Positions 1-4,369 of a DNA stretch of 5,615 bases are shown in pieces. The stretch comes from Methanothrix sp. (GTDB lineage: Archaea; Halobacteriota; Methanosarcinia; Methanotrichales; Methanotrichaceae), in contig PMNG01000086.1 in the NCBI GenBank assembly GCA_003162615.1, forward strand, positions 1 to 5,615. The letters are read 5' to 3'. The position numbers were made by a program, and so were the translations under genes. The stretch's first letter is position 1. Each line of letters opens with the position of its first letter. The notes below the pieces were generated by a model, which was given only the letters and a program-made list of their open reading frames with translations, was not told the DNA's origin and did no database searches.

Positions 1-753
1 ATAACAAAGATGCAGATGCCATCGGTAGACCGGATAAACTCTATTCCTATGACCATAGATAGCGGGGACCCCAAGAACGGCTATTGGTCGTGCACCATAC
101 CCGGTCGGCCAGGAGGAACCTATATGGTGCTGTCGGTGGCACTCAAAGACGAAACCGGAGCAGCGGACGACGGGCCGTACATGCTTCACTGGTCAACGGT
201 CACCCAGCAGGACGCCGCTAATCTTCATGCGACACCAGGCCAGGCTTCTTCGGATCAGGGAATGCTCTACATCGAGTCTTCGGTAGTAAGAGGCACGGGA
301 GAGGTCTCCGTTAAAGATGACTTTAATGATAATGCAATGGGCTACCATGGCTGGATGAAGGGTAACGGATCCATAAACATGGAGTACCAGCGCAGCATTG
401 ACAAGAATCGCCCTATGGTAAACTTTACCCAGAGAAGCGATCTGGTCTTCGAGGGAGGACAACTCAAGGGCGAAAAGAGCCTGGTGTCTCCTGCATTTTA
501 TGGTGGCATTGGTGCAAGCGTCACAGAAAGGTTCAACGTGAGCCATGTGGACAAGAGCGAGACAGACATGATCAGGTCCATCAACAGCTCGGATAACACT
601 CTGGCTTTCGATGCCGATCAGGCATTCAATGGAACATGGAACATAAAGACCCAGTACGCACAACTCTTCAAGAAGATGAAGGGGGACCAGCAATACTCCG
701 GATCCTTCGAGACCCAGAAGAATATCAAGTTCCAGGATACAGGGAAAAAATGA
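1..753 (+). CDS. Surface/extracellular-type protein, 5' truncated by window edge
   Basis: The frame is open from the first base to TGA at 751-753, so the N-terminus and any signal peptide probably lie upstream. An ATG at 10 would give 247 residues but has no ribosome binding site in view. Numbered from that Met, the part up to about residue 75 is a short beta-rich stretch (WSCTIPGRPGGTY, then an acidic loop). From about residue 84 a second domain runs to the end, rich in Gly, Ser, Asn and aromatics, with five N-glycosylation sequons (NGS 119, NFT 138, NVS 176, NSS 192, NGT 207) and a C-terminus ending IKFQDTGKK. No transmembrane helix is visible. The second domain resembles, from memory, a paralogous exported family in Methanothrix, so an envelope or extracellular role is inferred; no enzymatic motif is seen. 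In the first 60 bases frame 3 also reads like protein (KDADAIGRPDKLYSYD), so a frame change near the left edge is possible. Confidence 0.75.
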   Translation: MTKMQMPSVDRINSIPMTIDSGDPKNGYWSCTIPGRPGGTYMVLSVALKDETGAADDGPYMLHWSTVTQQDAANLHATPGQASSDQGMLYIESSVVRGTGEVSVKDDFNDNAMGYHGWMKGNGSINMEYQRSIDKNRPMVNFTQRSDLVFEGGQLKGEKSLVSPAFYGGIGASVTERFNVSHVDKSETDMIRSINSSDNTLAFDADQAFNGTWNIKTQYAQLFKKMKGDQQYSGSFETQKNIKFQDTGKK

Positions 754-838
754 AAGTGATTAAAGTGAGGAATCCCATTAACTTGCTCCTGAGCAGTTAA
801 TCCAACACCCCCCTAATCCGACCGATAATATCCAATTA

Positions 839-858
839 GATTTTGTTTTTTTTTTTTC
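839..858 (+). terminator. T-rich archaeal-type terminator
   Basis: A TTTTG stretch is followed by an uninterrupted run of twelve T (846-857), about 90 bp after the stop of the upstream surface-protein gene. Archaeal RNA polymerase terminates at such T tracts without needing a hairpin, and none is obvious just before it. The tract sits directly in front of the ATG at 862, so it separates the two units and leaves the downstream ORF without a normal ribosome binding site. Confidence 0.5.
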
Positions 859-861
859 GAT

Positions 862-1258
862 ATGTCGGATGAATTGATCGAGCTTGACAAATTCATCGAA
901 TTCTTCCAAGTGGACCCGCATTACTTCGAGAGGACTTTCCTCCTTATCCCTGACAACTCGGAGAAACTCTATGCTTTGCTCAGGAAGGTCCTGGAGAAAA
1001 CTGGCCTTGCAGCCACAGGGAAGCTGACCATGAGCACCAGGGAGAGGATTATCCTGATCCATTACTAACCAGAATGCCATCGTGGCGACAACCTTGCAGT
1101 ATAAGGACGAGGTGACGGATCCATCGCATTTTGCGGAGCTAAGGGATCTGCCCGAGGCTGGCGAGGAGGAGCTGGCCCTTATGACGAAGATAGTTTGGTC
1201 GATAAGCTGCGCGAGCATTCTTAAAAGGTGCAGAAATACGGTGCTGCATCCCTCATAA
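862..1258 (+). pseudogene. Unrecognised gene split by a frameshift near 1055-1068
   Basis: The first frame starts at ATG 862 (in-frame stop upstream at 826-828) and gives 68 residues, MSDELIELDKFIEFF... to TAA at 1066-1068. The coding character continues without a gap in the next frame, from about 1061 (ITNQNAIVATTLQYKDEV...) through an acidic stretch (LRDLPEAGEEELALMTK) to TAA at 1256-1258. That second frame has a TGA at 1055-1057, which confines the frame change to roughly 1055-1068. Joined, the product would be about 131 residues, mostly helical and acidic, with no signal peptide. The family is not recognised. No ribosome binding site precedes ATG 862; the T tract is directly upstream. An antisense frame over the same bases is rich in Ser and Cys and looks like a shadow. 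Alternatives are a real 68-residue protein or a single-base sequence error. Confidence 0.45.
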
Positions 1259-1294
1259 GGTTATGCAGTATTTTATTGCCTAAAAGAGATAGGT

Positions 1295-1346
1295 GAGATT
1301 GATAGCAGTGAGCCTCGATGGCTGAAATGTACCTACCACCAATCTC
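1295..1346 (-). terminator. Nested stem-loop in the convergent intergenic space
   Basis: The arms GAGATTG (1295-1301) and CAATCTC (1340-1346) are perfect inverses enclosing a second stem, AGCC/GGCT with loop TCGAT (1311-1323). The element lies 29 bp beyond the stop of the minus-strand secreted protein. On that strand it is followed by ATCTCTTTT (1281-1289 on the plus strand), a weak T-rich tract. It could terminate or protect the 3' end of that mRNA. The outer stem is only 7 bp with a large loop, so this is tentative. Confidence 0.25.
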
Positions 1347-1374
1347 AAATATTTGTGTCAGTGATGCATTACAT

Positions 1375-2217
1375 CTAAGATATTGTATGTACTGGCGTCG
1401 TTGACCCTGGTTGACCCTGGGCAAACACGTCCACGACGACCACATTGCTGGGCTGGTTGTTCACCACGAAGTATAGCATGTGTCTTCCAACCTGGTCGGC
1501 ATTGAAGCTCATGGTATTATAACCAGAATTGAACTGATAAGTGTTATACTTCACAATGTTTGTATCGGTCTGAACAATCTCGTAGAATCCCGCAGACCCT
1601 CCAACGGGCGCATTGGCGACCAACTGTATCCAGGTCCCGACTGGGCTTACCACATACTGTGCCCAGTTTGTTGCTCCCTGTACCCAGAGGTCGTTGGTTC
1701 CGGATGGCATTGTAGATACATATTGGGTGTATGGCAACGCTTGTCCGGTGCCGTAGTATATCCTGGATGGCGTTCTCTGCGCTATATCAAACTTGACCGG
1801 GGTGCTGATTATCCCGCCCACTACAGGTATACCAGAGGTTATATAATACTCTTTGAATGGCGAGAACGTTGTGTCTGGAACCCCTTGGCGGAAGAATGAA
1901 CCACCCGAGCTGTACAAGGGTAAGTTGGGGTAGGATCCGCTAGATCCCATTGTGATGTTTAATCCACTAGATACCATCGTCTTGTTTGATCCGCTGGACA
2001 CCTTTGTTTTGTTTGATGCGTTATACACCATTGTCTTGTTAGATCCGCTAGACACTATTGTCTTGTTAGATCCGCTAGACACCATTGTCTTGTTTGGTCC
2101 GTTAGATCCCATTGTGATGTTTGAACTTTTGTTTTTTGGACTTTCCGATACAGCGAATGCCTGAAACGCAAGGCAAACGAGTACAGCCATAACAAGCAGA
2201 ATTTTGCTATATTTCAT
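1375..2217 (-). CDS. Secreted protein with N-glycosylation-sequon repeats
   Basis: This is a complete 280-residue ORF, ATG at 2217 to TAG at 1375-1377, with AGGTG (2223-2227) five bases before the start. Residues 1-22 form a classical signal peptide: K at 3 and 5, a hydrophobic core ILLVMAVLVCLAF, then QAFA, with likely cleavage after Ala22. Residues 32-94 are seven tandem 9-residue units of the type SNKTMVSSG, each with an NxT sequon; an NKS just before makes eight sequons. This should be a flexible, heavily glycosylated stalk. Residues about 95-280 are beta-rich with many Tyr, Trp and Val (WVQGATNWAQYVV, QVGRHMLYFVVNNQPSNVVVVDV) and end in a short polar tail. No membrane anchor or S-layer motif is seen, so it may be released or held non-covalently. 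The C-terminal half resembles, from memory, a paralogous exported family of Methanothrix. The function is unknown; an envelope or matrix role is inferred. Confidence 0.85.
   Translation of the reverse strand: MKYSKILLVMAVLVCLAFQAFAVSESPKNKSSNITMGSNGPNKTMVSSGSNKTIVSSGSNKTMVYNASNKTKVSSGSNKTMVSSGLNITMGSSGSYPNLPLYSSGGSFFRQGVPDTTFSPFKEYYITSGIPVVGGIISTPVKFDIAQRTPSRIYYGTGQALPYTQYVSTMPSGTNDLWVQGATNWAQYVVSPVGTWIQLVANAPVGGSAGFYEIVQTDTNIVKYNTYQFNSGYNTMSFNADQVGRHMLYFVVNNQPSNVVVVDVFAQGQPGSTTPVHTIS
1934..2122 (-). repeat. Seven tandem 27-bp repeats coding sequon units
   Basis: Seven contiguous 27-bp units lie in frame inside the secreted-protein gene. On the plus strand each runs from GATCCGCTAGA-like to TTGTNNTGTTT-like sequence. 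The central units are the most alike, while the two outermost units share a variant (TCCCATTGTGATGTTT, coding NITMGS) not found in the middle five. Unit length is constant and there are no spacers, so this is a coding minisatellite. Copy number could vary between strains without a frameshift. Confidence 0.9.
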
Positions 2218-2222
2218 TTTAA

Positions 2223-2227
2223 CACCT
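2223..2227 (-). promoter_or_regulatory. Ribosome binding site of the secreted protein
   Basis: On the minus strand the sequence AGGTG sits five bases before ATG 2217. It matches the archaeal anti-Shine-Dalgarno complement GGAGGTG and supports this start, which also gives a well-formed signal peptide. Confidence 0.7.
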
Positions 2228-2277
2228 ACTAATTCCTTAAACTGGCTTCTTCTCTACATTATCGTCTATCATTTTTT

Positions 2278-2297
2278 GAATCCTTCTTTTTGGATTC
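2278..2297 (-). repeat. Short inverted repeat in the leader of the secreted protein gene
   Basis: GAATCC (2278-2283) and GGATTC (2292-2297) pair perfectly across an 8-base A/G-rich loop (minus-strand reading). It lies about 60 bases upstream of the ATG. If transcription starts at the TATA box near 2370, this hairpin is in the 5' untranslated region. A regulatory role is only a possibility. Confidence 0.3.
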
Positions 2298-2368
2298 TTG
2301 ATCTAACAAGATGCCATTGAATAAAAGACTTTTGGTATCAAAATATTAAAGTGCATTGATATATGAGT

Positions 2369-2377
2369 ATATAAAGT
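2369..2377 (-). promoter_or_regulatory. TATA box, probably for the secreted protein gene
   Basis: On the minus strand this reads CTTTATATA, a full match to the archaeal TTTAWATA consensus, in AT-rich sequence. Initiation about 25 bases downstream would fall near 2345 and give a leader of roughly 125 bases for the gene starting at 2217, long for an archaeal mRNA. The core also reads TATATAAAG on the plus strand, so it could instead, or also, drive the small ORFs at 2479-2702. The orienting BRE element is not clear on either side. Confidence 0.4.
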
Positions 2378-2478
2378 TCTATAATTTAAAGTGAGGACCA
2401 AAGAGTCTGTGGCCAAGAGCATGATGTAGGTATTAAGGGAGACGACGAAATCCTTGAAGTGACCGGTAGGAAAACATA

Positions 2479-2565
2479 ATGGCAGCCAGATGGTATGCGC
2501 CTCTGGCTCATCGTCACAAATGTTGGCCGAGACAGCGCAAGAAGAACCGGAGGTATAGTGTATGA
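2479..2565 (+). CDS. Doubtful 28-codon basic ORF overlapping the next ORF
   Basis: ATG 2479 to TGA 2563-2565 encodes a very basic peptide (MAARWYAPLAHRHK... RQRKKNRRYSV). Its stop overlaps the ATG of the following ORF as ATGA, a translational-coupling arrangement. No ribosome binding site precedes it. A competing frame over the same bases (2463-2555, ...SSSQMLAETAQEEPEV) also looks protein-like, and a third frame just upstream (DVGIKGDDEILEVTGRK) does too. The stretch may therefore be a frameshifted remnant rather than a 28-residue gene. Confidence 0.15.
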   Translation: MAARWYAPLAHRHKCWPRQRKKNRRYSV

Positions 2566-2702
2566 TTGAGATTAAAATCGATAATGACAAATTCGACGAG
2601 CGAGTGGAAAGAATGATACATAACGCGATTGGTCACGCCTTTGGCCTAAAGCTAAAGAACATCAGACCAGCAGGAACGGGAGCAATAGATTCGCCGACCT
2701 GA
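2562..2702 (+). CDS. Small hypothetical protein, 46 residues
   Basis: ATG at 2562 is preceded by GGAGGT (2549-2554) with a 7-base gap, the best ribosome binding site in the window, and the frame runs to TGA at 2700-2702. The protein begins MIEIKIDNDKFDERVERMI: a short strand-like IEIKI with alternating charge, then an amphipathic helix with DERVERMI, followed by a Gly- and Lys-containing stretch and a polar end (TGAIDSPT). There is no signal peptide, Cys pair or membrane helix. The family is not recognised. A short strand followed by a charged helix is seen in ribbon-helix-helix antitoxins, among many others, but no toxin-like partner is adjacent. It may be cut short: after the stop the next 400 bp holds no gene. 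The coding call rests mainly on the ribosome binding site. Confidence 0.5.
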   Translation: MIEIKIDNDKFDERVERMIHNAIGHAFGLKLKNIRPAGTGAIDSPT

Positions 2703-2754
2703 CTGGGTGAGTGCTTCATGCACGATATCTCTGTCAGAAAATCGCTACCTATAA

Positions 2755-2828
2755 GGACATATGTAGCTTTTTCTCCAAAACCACGTTTATATATGTACGT
2801 GCTTTTGGAGGATTTCGTGCATATGTCC
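2755..2828. repeat. 74-bp imperfect palindrome with a TATA box in its loop
   Basis: The outer arms GGACATATG (2755-2763) and CATATGTCC (2820-2828) are perfect inverses. The inner arms TTCTCCAAAACCACG (2771-2785) and CGTGCTTTTGGAGGA (2797/2798-2812) pair at 13 of 15 positions. The unpaired centre, about 12 bases, is TTTATATATGTA. The short segments between inner and outer arms (about 7-8 bases each) are not complementary. It could be a cruciform-prone control region, a miniature mobile element or a recombinase site; no target-site duplication is obvious. Confidence 0.65.
2786..2793 (+). promoter_or_regulatory. Consensus TATA box inside the palindrome
   Basis: TTTATATA exactly matches the archaeal consensus. 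Initiation about 25 bases downstream would fall near 2815-2820, just before GTG 2817 and ATG 2823, which share a frame that stops at TAG 2865-2867 (MSSLLSVRNPRRGC from the ATG). This would be a leaderless micro-ORF or the start of a non-coding RNA. The central TATATA is symmetric, so the direction is not fixed by the box itself. Confidence 0.4.
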
Positions 2829-2854
2829 TCACTGCTATCGGTTCGTAACCCAAG

Positions 2855-2882
2855 GAGGGGGTGTTAGCTAAACTTCGCCCTC
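2855..2882. repeat. Hairpin GAGGG/CCCTC
   Basis: GAGGG (2855-2859) pairs with CCCTC (2878-2882). An inner GTT/AAC stem (2863-2865 with 2871-2873) closes loop AGCTA. There are internal mismatches, so stability is moderate. Confidence 0.35.
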
Positions 2883-2930
2883 TGAAGCCAGCAAAAATTA
2901 GAAGGAATGGCCGGGTCAGTCATGAAGAGA

Positions 2931-2961
2931 ATCGGGGGTAAGACTGTCTTCCCAGCCCGAT
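2931..2961. repeat. Strong bulged hairpin
   Basis: ATCGGG (2931-2936) pairs with CCCGAT (2956-2961). Inside, GG (2937-2938) pairs with CC (2951-2952) and AAGA with TCTT (2940-2943, 2947-2950) around loop CTG, leaving a bulged T at 2939 and a CAG internal bulge. About 12 base pairs fall within 31 bases. No U tract follows on either strand, so it is not a typical terminator. Confidence 0.5.
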
Positions 2962-3047
2962 CCCTACATGGTAGTAGTAGTTAAAAAGGATCATCCATGC
3001 GTTGCGCAAGTGTTTCAGCCACCTCTGTAAATACCCTATGAAAAACC

Positions 3048-3101
3048 TATAGGATAAACCGAGAAAGCCATCTCATCTGTCCATCTCAGATGTGTCCTAT
3101 A
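3048..3101 (-). terminator. Nested inverted repeats downstream of the acidic protein gene
   Basis: The outer arms TATAGGA (3048-3054) and TCCTATA (3095-3101) and the inner arms CATCTG (3074-3079) and CAGATG (3087-3092) are all perfect. The element begins 13 bp past the stop of the minus-strand gene ending at 3115. On that strand GGTTTTTCATAG follows immediately, so a hairpin plus T-run 3' end is possible. Confidence 0.35.
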
Positions 3102-3114
3102 ATTGGGATGCCAC

Positions 3115-3480
3115 TCATTTGTTTACGCCCTTATCGAGGATGCATCTCAGCCAATCGAAGGTAAAATCTATAACAGCTCTATCACGCTCACCAGCTTCAC
3201 TTTCCCCAACATATTCTTCTGGTTTTTCGGTTTCAGCTCTTCTCCCACCATGCAACGCCTCATAAATATCTGTCTTCAGTTTGTCGTAATCAAACCCTGG
3301 TTCATCACTGGTCCATATGCCTTCCTGAATTGTGGCAATGGTTTTGTCGAGGAGATGGTAGTCTTCAGGCGTAGGTTCCACAAGTTTAAGATCTCTGAAA
3401 CGTACGTCGAGAGCCTTCCTAAGGTCGGAGCCACTAGAATCCAGAATATCGCAAACATTCTTTTTCTGGATATCATTCAT
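3115..3480 (-). CDS. Hypothetical acidic protein, 121 residues
   Basis: The preferred start is ATG 3480 because AAGGTGA (3486-3492) lies five bases upstream. The frame is open to an ATG at 3564, but the extra 28 residues would run through that ribosome binding site and over the preceding small ORF. The protein begins MNDIQKKNVCDILDSSG, is mostly helical and acidic, has a central segment TPEDYHLLDKTIATIQEGIW, a charged low-complexity linker (RRAETEKPEEYVGESEAGER) and a C-terminal hydrophobic helix (AVIDFTFDWLRCIL). There is no signal peptide and the single Cys residues do not form a metal motif. It is probably a soluble cytoplasmic protein, perhaps a helical partner protein. The family is not recognised. 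The small broken ORF at 3512-3674 is 31 bp upstream on the same strand, so they may once have formed an operon. Confidence 0.65.
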   Translation of the reverse strand: MNDIQKKNVCDILDSSGSDLRKALDVRFRDLKLVEPTPEDYHLLDKTIATIQEGIWTSDEPGFDYDKLKTDIYEALHGGRRAETEKPEEYVGESEAGERDRAVIDFTFDWLRCILDKGVNK

Positions 3481-3511
3481 TTCATTCACCTTCTGTAAAG
3501 ACAGTAGTCCT

Positions 3512-3674
3512 CTAGAATTTGAGGGAAACGGTCGGGTGAGGATGTGACATATGGAAATTAACATCCCGGCACGTCTCTATCCTCTGCCTACAGAGGATCT
3601 TGCCGGGCAGGATCAACACCTCTGCATCGCGGCCCTTCGACCTCAATATCGAAGTACAGCGTTTTTGTGGTCAT
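3512..3674 (-). pseudogene. Small frameshifted ORF upstream of the acidic protein
   Basis: From ATG 3674 the minus strand reads MTTKTLYFDIEVEG and, uncorrected, stops after 28 codons. Dropping one base at the GGG run (3633-3635) restores a frame reading GRDAEVLILPGKILCRQRIE and on to TAG at 3512-3514. The joined product would be about 53 residues. Codons around the junction favour G or C in the third position, as in the neighbouring genes. No strong ribosome binding site precedes ATG 3674. The coding call conflicts with the strong palindrome at 3565-3607, which lies inside the second half, so the second half may instead be a non-coding leader for the gene at 3480. The family is not recognised. 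Confidence 0.35.
3565..3607. repeat. Strong two-part palindrome (7 bp + 8 bp arms)
   Basis: CCCGGCA (3565-3571) pairs with TGCCGGG (3601-3607), and ATCCTCTG (3579-3586) with CAGAGGAT (3591-3598) across the four-base loop CCTA. Both stems are perfect. The internal loop is asymmetric, 7 bases on one side and 2 on the other. It lies 85-127 bp upstream of the start at 3480 and could be an mRNA leader structure, a protein-binding site or a miniature-element remnant. No T tract follows on the minus strand. Confidence 0.65.
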
Positions 3675-3697
3675 GAAGTTAGAGGGATCAAAAAAGA

Positions 3698-3925
3698 TTG
3701 GTTAGGATAGCGGTCTATTCCATATTCATGGCAACCTGGCAGCAAGACCCCATATTATACTACTCTTTTTGGACATTTCACCTAAGAGAGTTGGGCCGGA
3801 CCGAGGAGGATGTTAATACGCAGATGGTTGAGGTTTACTCCGGCCTGGCCACAAAAAACATAGGCTGTTTTCCTATATATTCATCCGGGCTGACGCGGTT
3901 GAGTCCAAGTTCTGCTTTAAGATGA
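3698..3925 (+). CDS. Doubtful hypothetical ORF, 75 residues (65 from the ATG)
   Basis: TTG 3698 has GAGGGATC (3682-3689) eight bases upstream, a good archaeal ribosome binding site. An in-frame ATG at 3728 gives 65 residues but has no such site. The middle reads like protein (MATWQQDPILYYSFWTFHLR, then ELGRTEEDVNTQMVEVYSGL), with an aromatic-rich segment and then an acidic helix. The last 20 residues (IYSSGLTRLSPSSALR) look less natural and may be run-through after a lost stop or a frame change near 3860. There is no signal peptide and no known domain is recognised. It is divergent from the small broken ORF starting at 3674, with 23 bp between the starts. Confidence 0.35.
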   Translation: MVRIAVYSIFMATWQQDPILYYSFWTFHLRELGRTEEDVNTQMVEVYSGLATKNIGCFPIYSSGLTRLSPSSALR

Positions 3926-3944
3926 GCCTGTTTTAAAGAAAATA

Positions 3945-3971
3945 TTTATATGTGACTAAGATATCTATAAA
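3945..3971 (+). promoter_or_regulatory. TATA box and candidate operator of the winged-helix regulator
   Basis: TTTATAT (3945-3951) in an A-rich context suggests initiation near 3973-3977. Two symmetries overlap it: TTTATA (3945-3950) is the inverse of TATAAA (3966-3971), and AGATATCT (3959-3966) is a perfect 8-bp palindrome. A dimeric winged-helix protein often represses its own gene by binding such symmetry between TATA and start site, so autoregulation is a reasonable inference. AT-rich DNA gives short palindromes easily by chance. Confidence 0.45.
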
Positions 3972-4007
3972 GAGCGAGGGATTATAATAAAACAAACTGC
4001 TGTTAAG

Positions 4008-4367
4008 GTGCTGGACGAAAAAGATCTGGAATTCATCGATGCACTGCGAAGCCTAAATGTGCCAAGAAATGTGGCCACGCTGATAACTTATCTGGCAAAC
4101 ACAAACGAAGCGACTGCCAGGGAGATCGAAATTGCCACACGCCTGAGGCAACCAGAAGTGAGCATGGGAATGCGAACAATGCGACAAAACAACTGGGTCG
4201 AGGAACGCGATCTCAAGGCCGAGGGAAAAGGTAGACGCATGAAAGTCTACAAGCTCAGCGTGCCCATCGAGAAGATCATACAGCACTATGAAGTGGAGAA
4301 AAACAGCGAGGCCACCAGGACTATGCAGGCCATCCAGAGGTTGAAGGAGTTAAGCTCCGCATTATAG
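4008..4367 (+). CDS. Winged-helix transcriptional regulator (TrmB/ArsR-like)
   Basis: The protein has 119 residues from GTG 4008 to TAG 4365-4367. Its order is: an N-terminal helix with LDEKDLEFIDALRSL; then VPRNVATLITYLA (18-30), typical of the first helix of archaeal TrmB-type domains; a helix-turn-helix at about 36-60 (TAREIEIATRLRQPEVSMGM, recognition helix about 48-60); a wing with NNWVEERDLKAEGKGR and KVYKLSVP (61-86); and a C-terminal helix of about 30 residues suited to dimerisation. No effector domain or metal-binding Cys is present, so it is a stand-alone DNA-binding protein, probably a dimer. It closely resembles, from memory, small regulators widespread in Methanosarcinales; their targets are not known to me. 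The start is uncertain: there is no ribosome binding site right before the GTG, while GAGGG (3976-3980) lies further upstream and the open frame between holds only ATA/ATT codons. The gene ends 2 bp from the convergent broken gene at 4370. Confidence 0.85.
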   Translation: MLDEKDLEFIDALRSLNVPRNVATLITYLANTNEATAREIEIATRLRQPEVSMGMRTMRQNNWVEERDLKAEGKGRRMKVYKLSVPIEKIIQHYEVEKNSEATRTMQAIQRLKELSSAL

Positions 4368-4369
4368 CC

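Larger units (their letters stand above)
2815..2961 (+). ncRNA. Speculative structured transcript
   Basis: A transcript from the TATA box at 2786 would carry two hairpins (2855-2882 and 2931-2961) and no substantial ORF. The second hairpin is GC-rich and well formed. No T-rich terminator follows closely, the 3' end is unknown, and the shape matches no RNA family I recognise. It is listed so that the promoter-plus-stems arrangement is on record. Confidence 0.15.
2703..3114. other. 412-bp stretch without a convincing gene, rich in inverted repeats
   Basis: No frame on either strand gives a credible protein. It contains four inverted repeats, at 2755-2828, 2855-2882, 2931-2961 and 3048-3101, and one excellent TATA box. 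Short frames of 13-25 codons occur (for example 2907-2984 plus, or about 2998-3039 minus, which reads GTG then AETLAQRMDDPF and stop) but lack support. The density of stems fits either a structured RNA or the non-coding ends of a degraded mobile element. No transposase fragment could be recognised. Confidence 0.5.

Noticed and set aside
193..693. 166-codon minus-strand frame
   Set aside because: It is antisense to the surface-protein gene, has odd composition (many Cys, His, Leu) and no ribosome binding site.
778..1218. 146-codon minus-strand frame
   Set aside because: It spans both halves of the frameshifted plus-strand gene but reads as Ser/Cys-rich low-quality protein; the plus-strand frames have better codon character.
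1934..2122. CRISPR-like array of 27-bp repeats
   Set aside because: The units are directly adjacent with no spacers and lie in frame inside a coding gene.
1480..2164. Two plus-strand frames (1480-1899 and 1952-2164)
   Set aside because: They are shadows of the secreted protein gene; the second merely reads the 27-bp repeats antisense as DPLDTIVLF units.
760..2397. 12-base direct repeat TTAAAGTGAGGA at 760-771 and 2386-2397
   Set aside because: About one shared 12-mer is expected by chance in a window of this size, and the flanks do not match.
2303..2590. 95-codon minus-strand frame
   Set aside because: It has no ribosome binding site, an unnatural composition, and overlaps the plus-strand ribosome binding site and the secreted gene's promoter region.
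2479..2702. Type II toxin-antitoxin pair made of the 28- and 46-codon ORFs
   Set aside because: The ATGA overlap and small sizes are suggestive, but neither protein shows a recognisable toxin or antitoxin fold, and the first lacks a ribosome binding site.
2971..3030. Plus-strand frame starting MVVVVKKDHP
   Set aside because: It has only 20 codons, no ribosome binding site, and starts in a simple GTA repeat.
3103..3498. 131-codon plus-strand frame and a 66-codon minus frame (3276-3476)
   Set aside because: Both are shadows of the 121-residue minus-strand protein, which has a proper ribosome binding site.
4053..4286. 77-codon minus-strand frame
   Set aside because: It is antisense to the winged-helix regulator, whose domain structure is clear.
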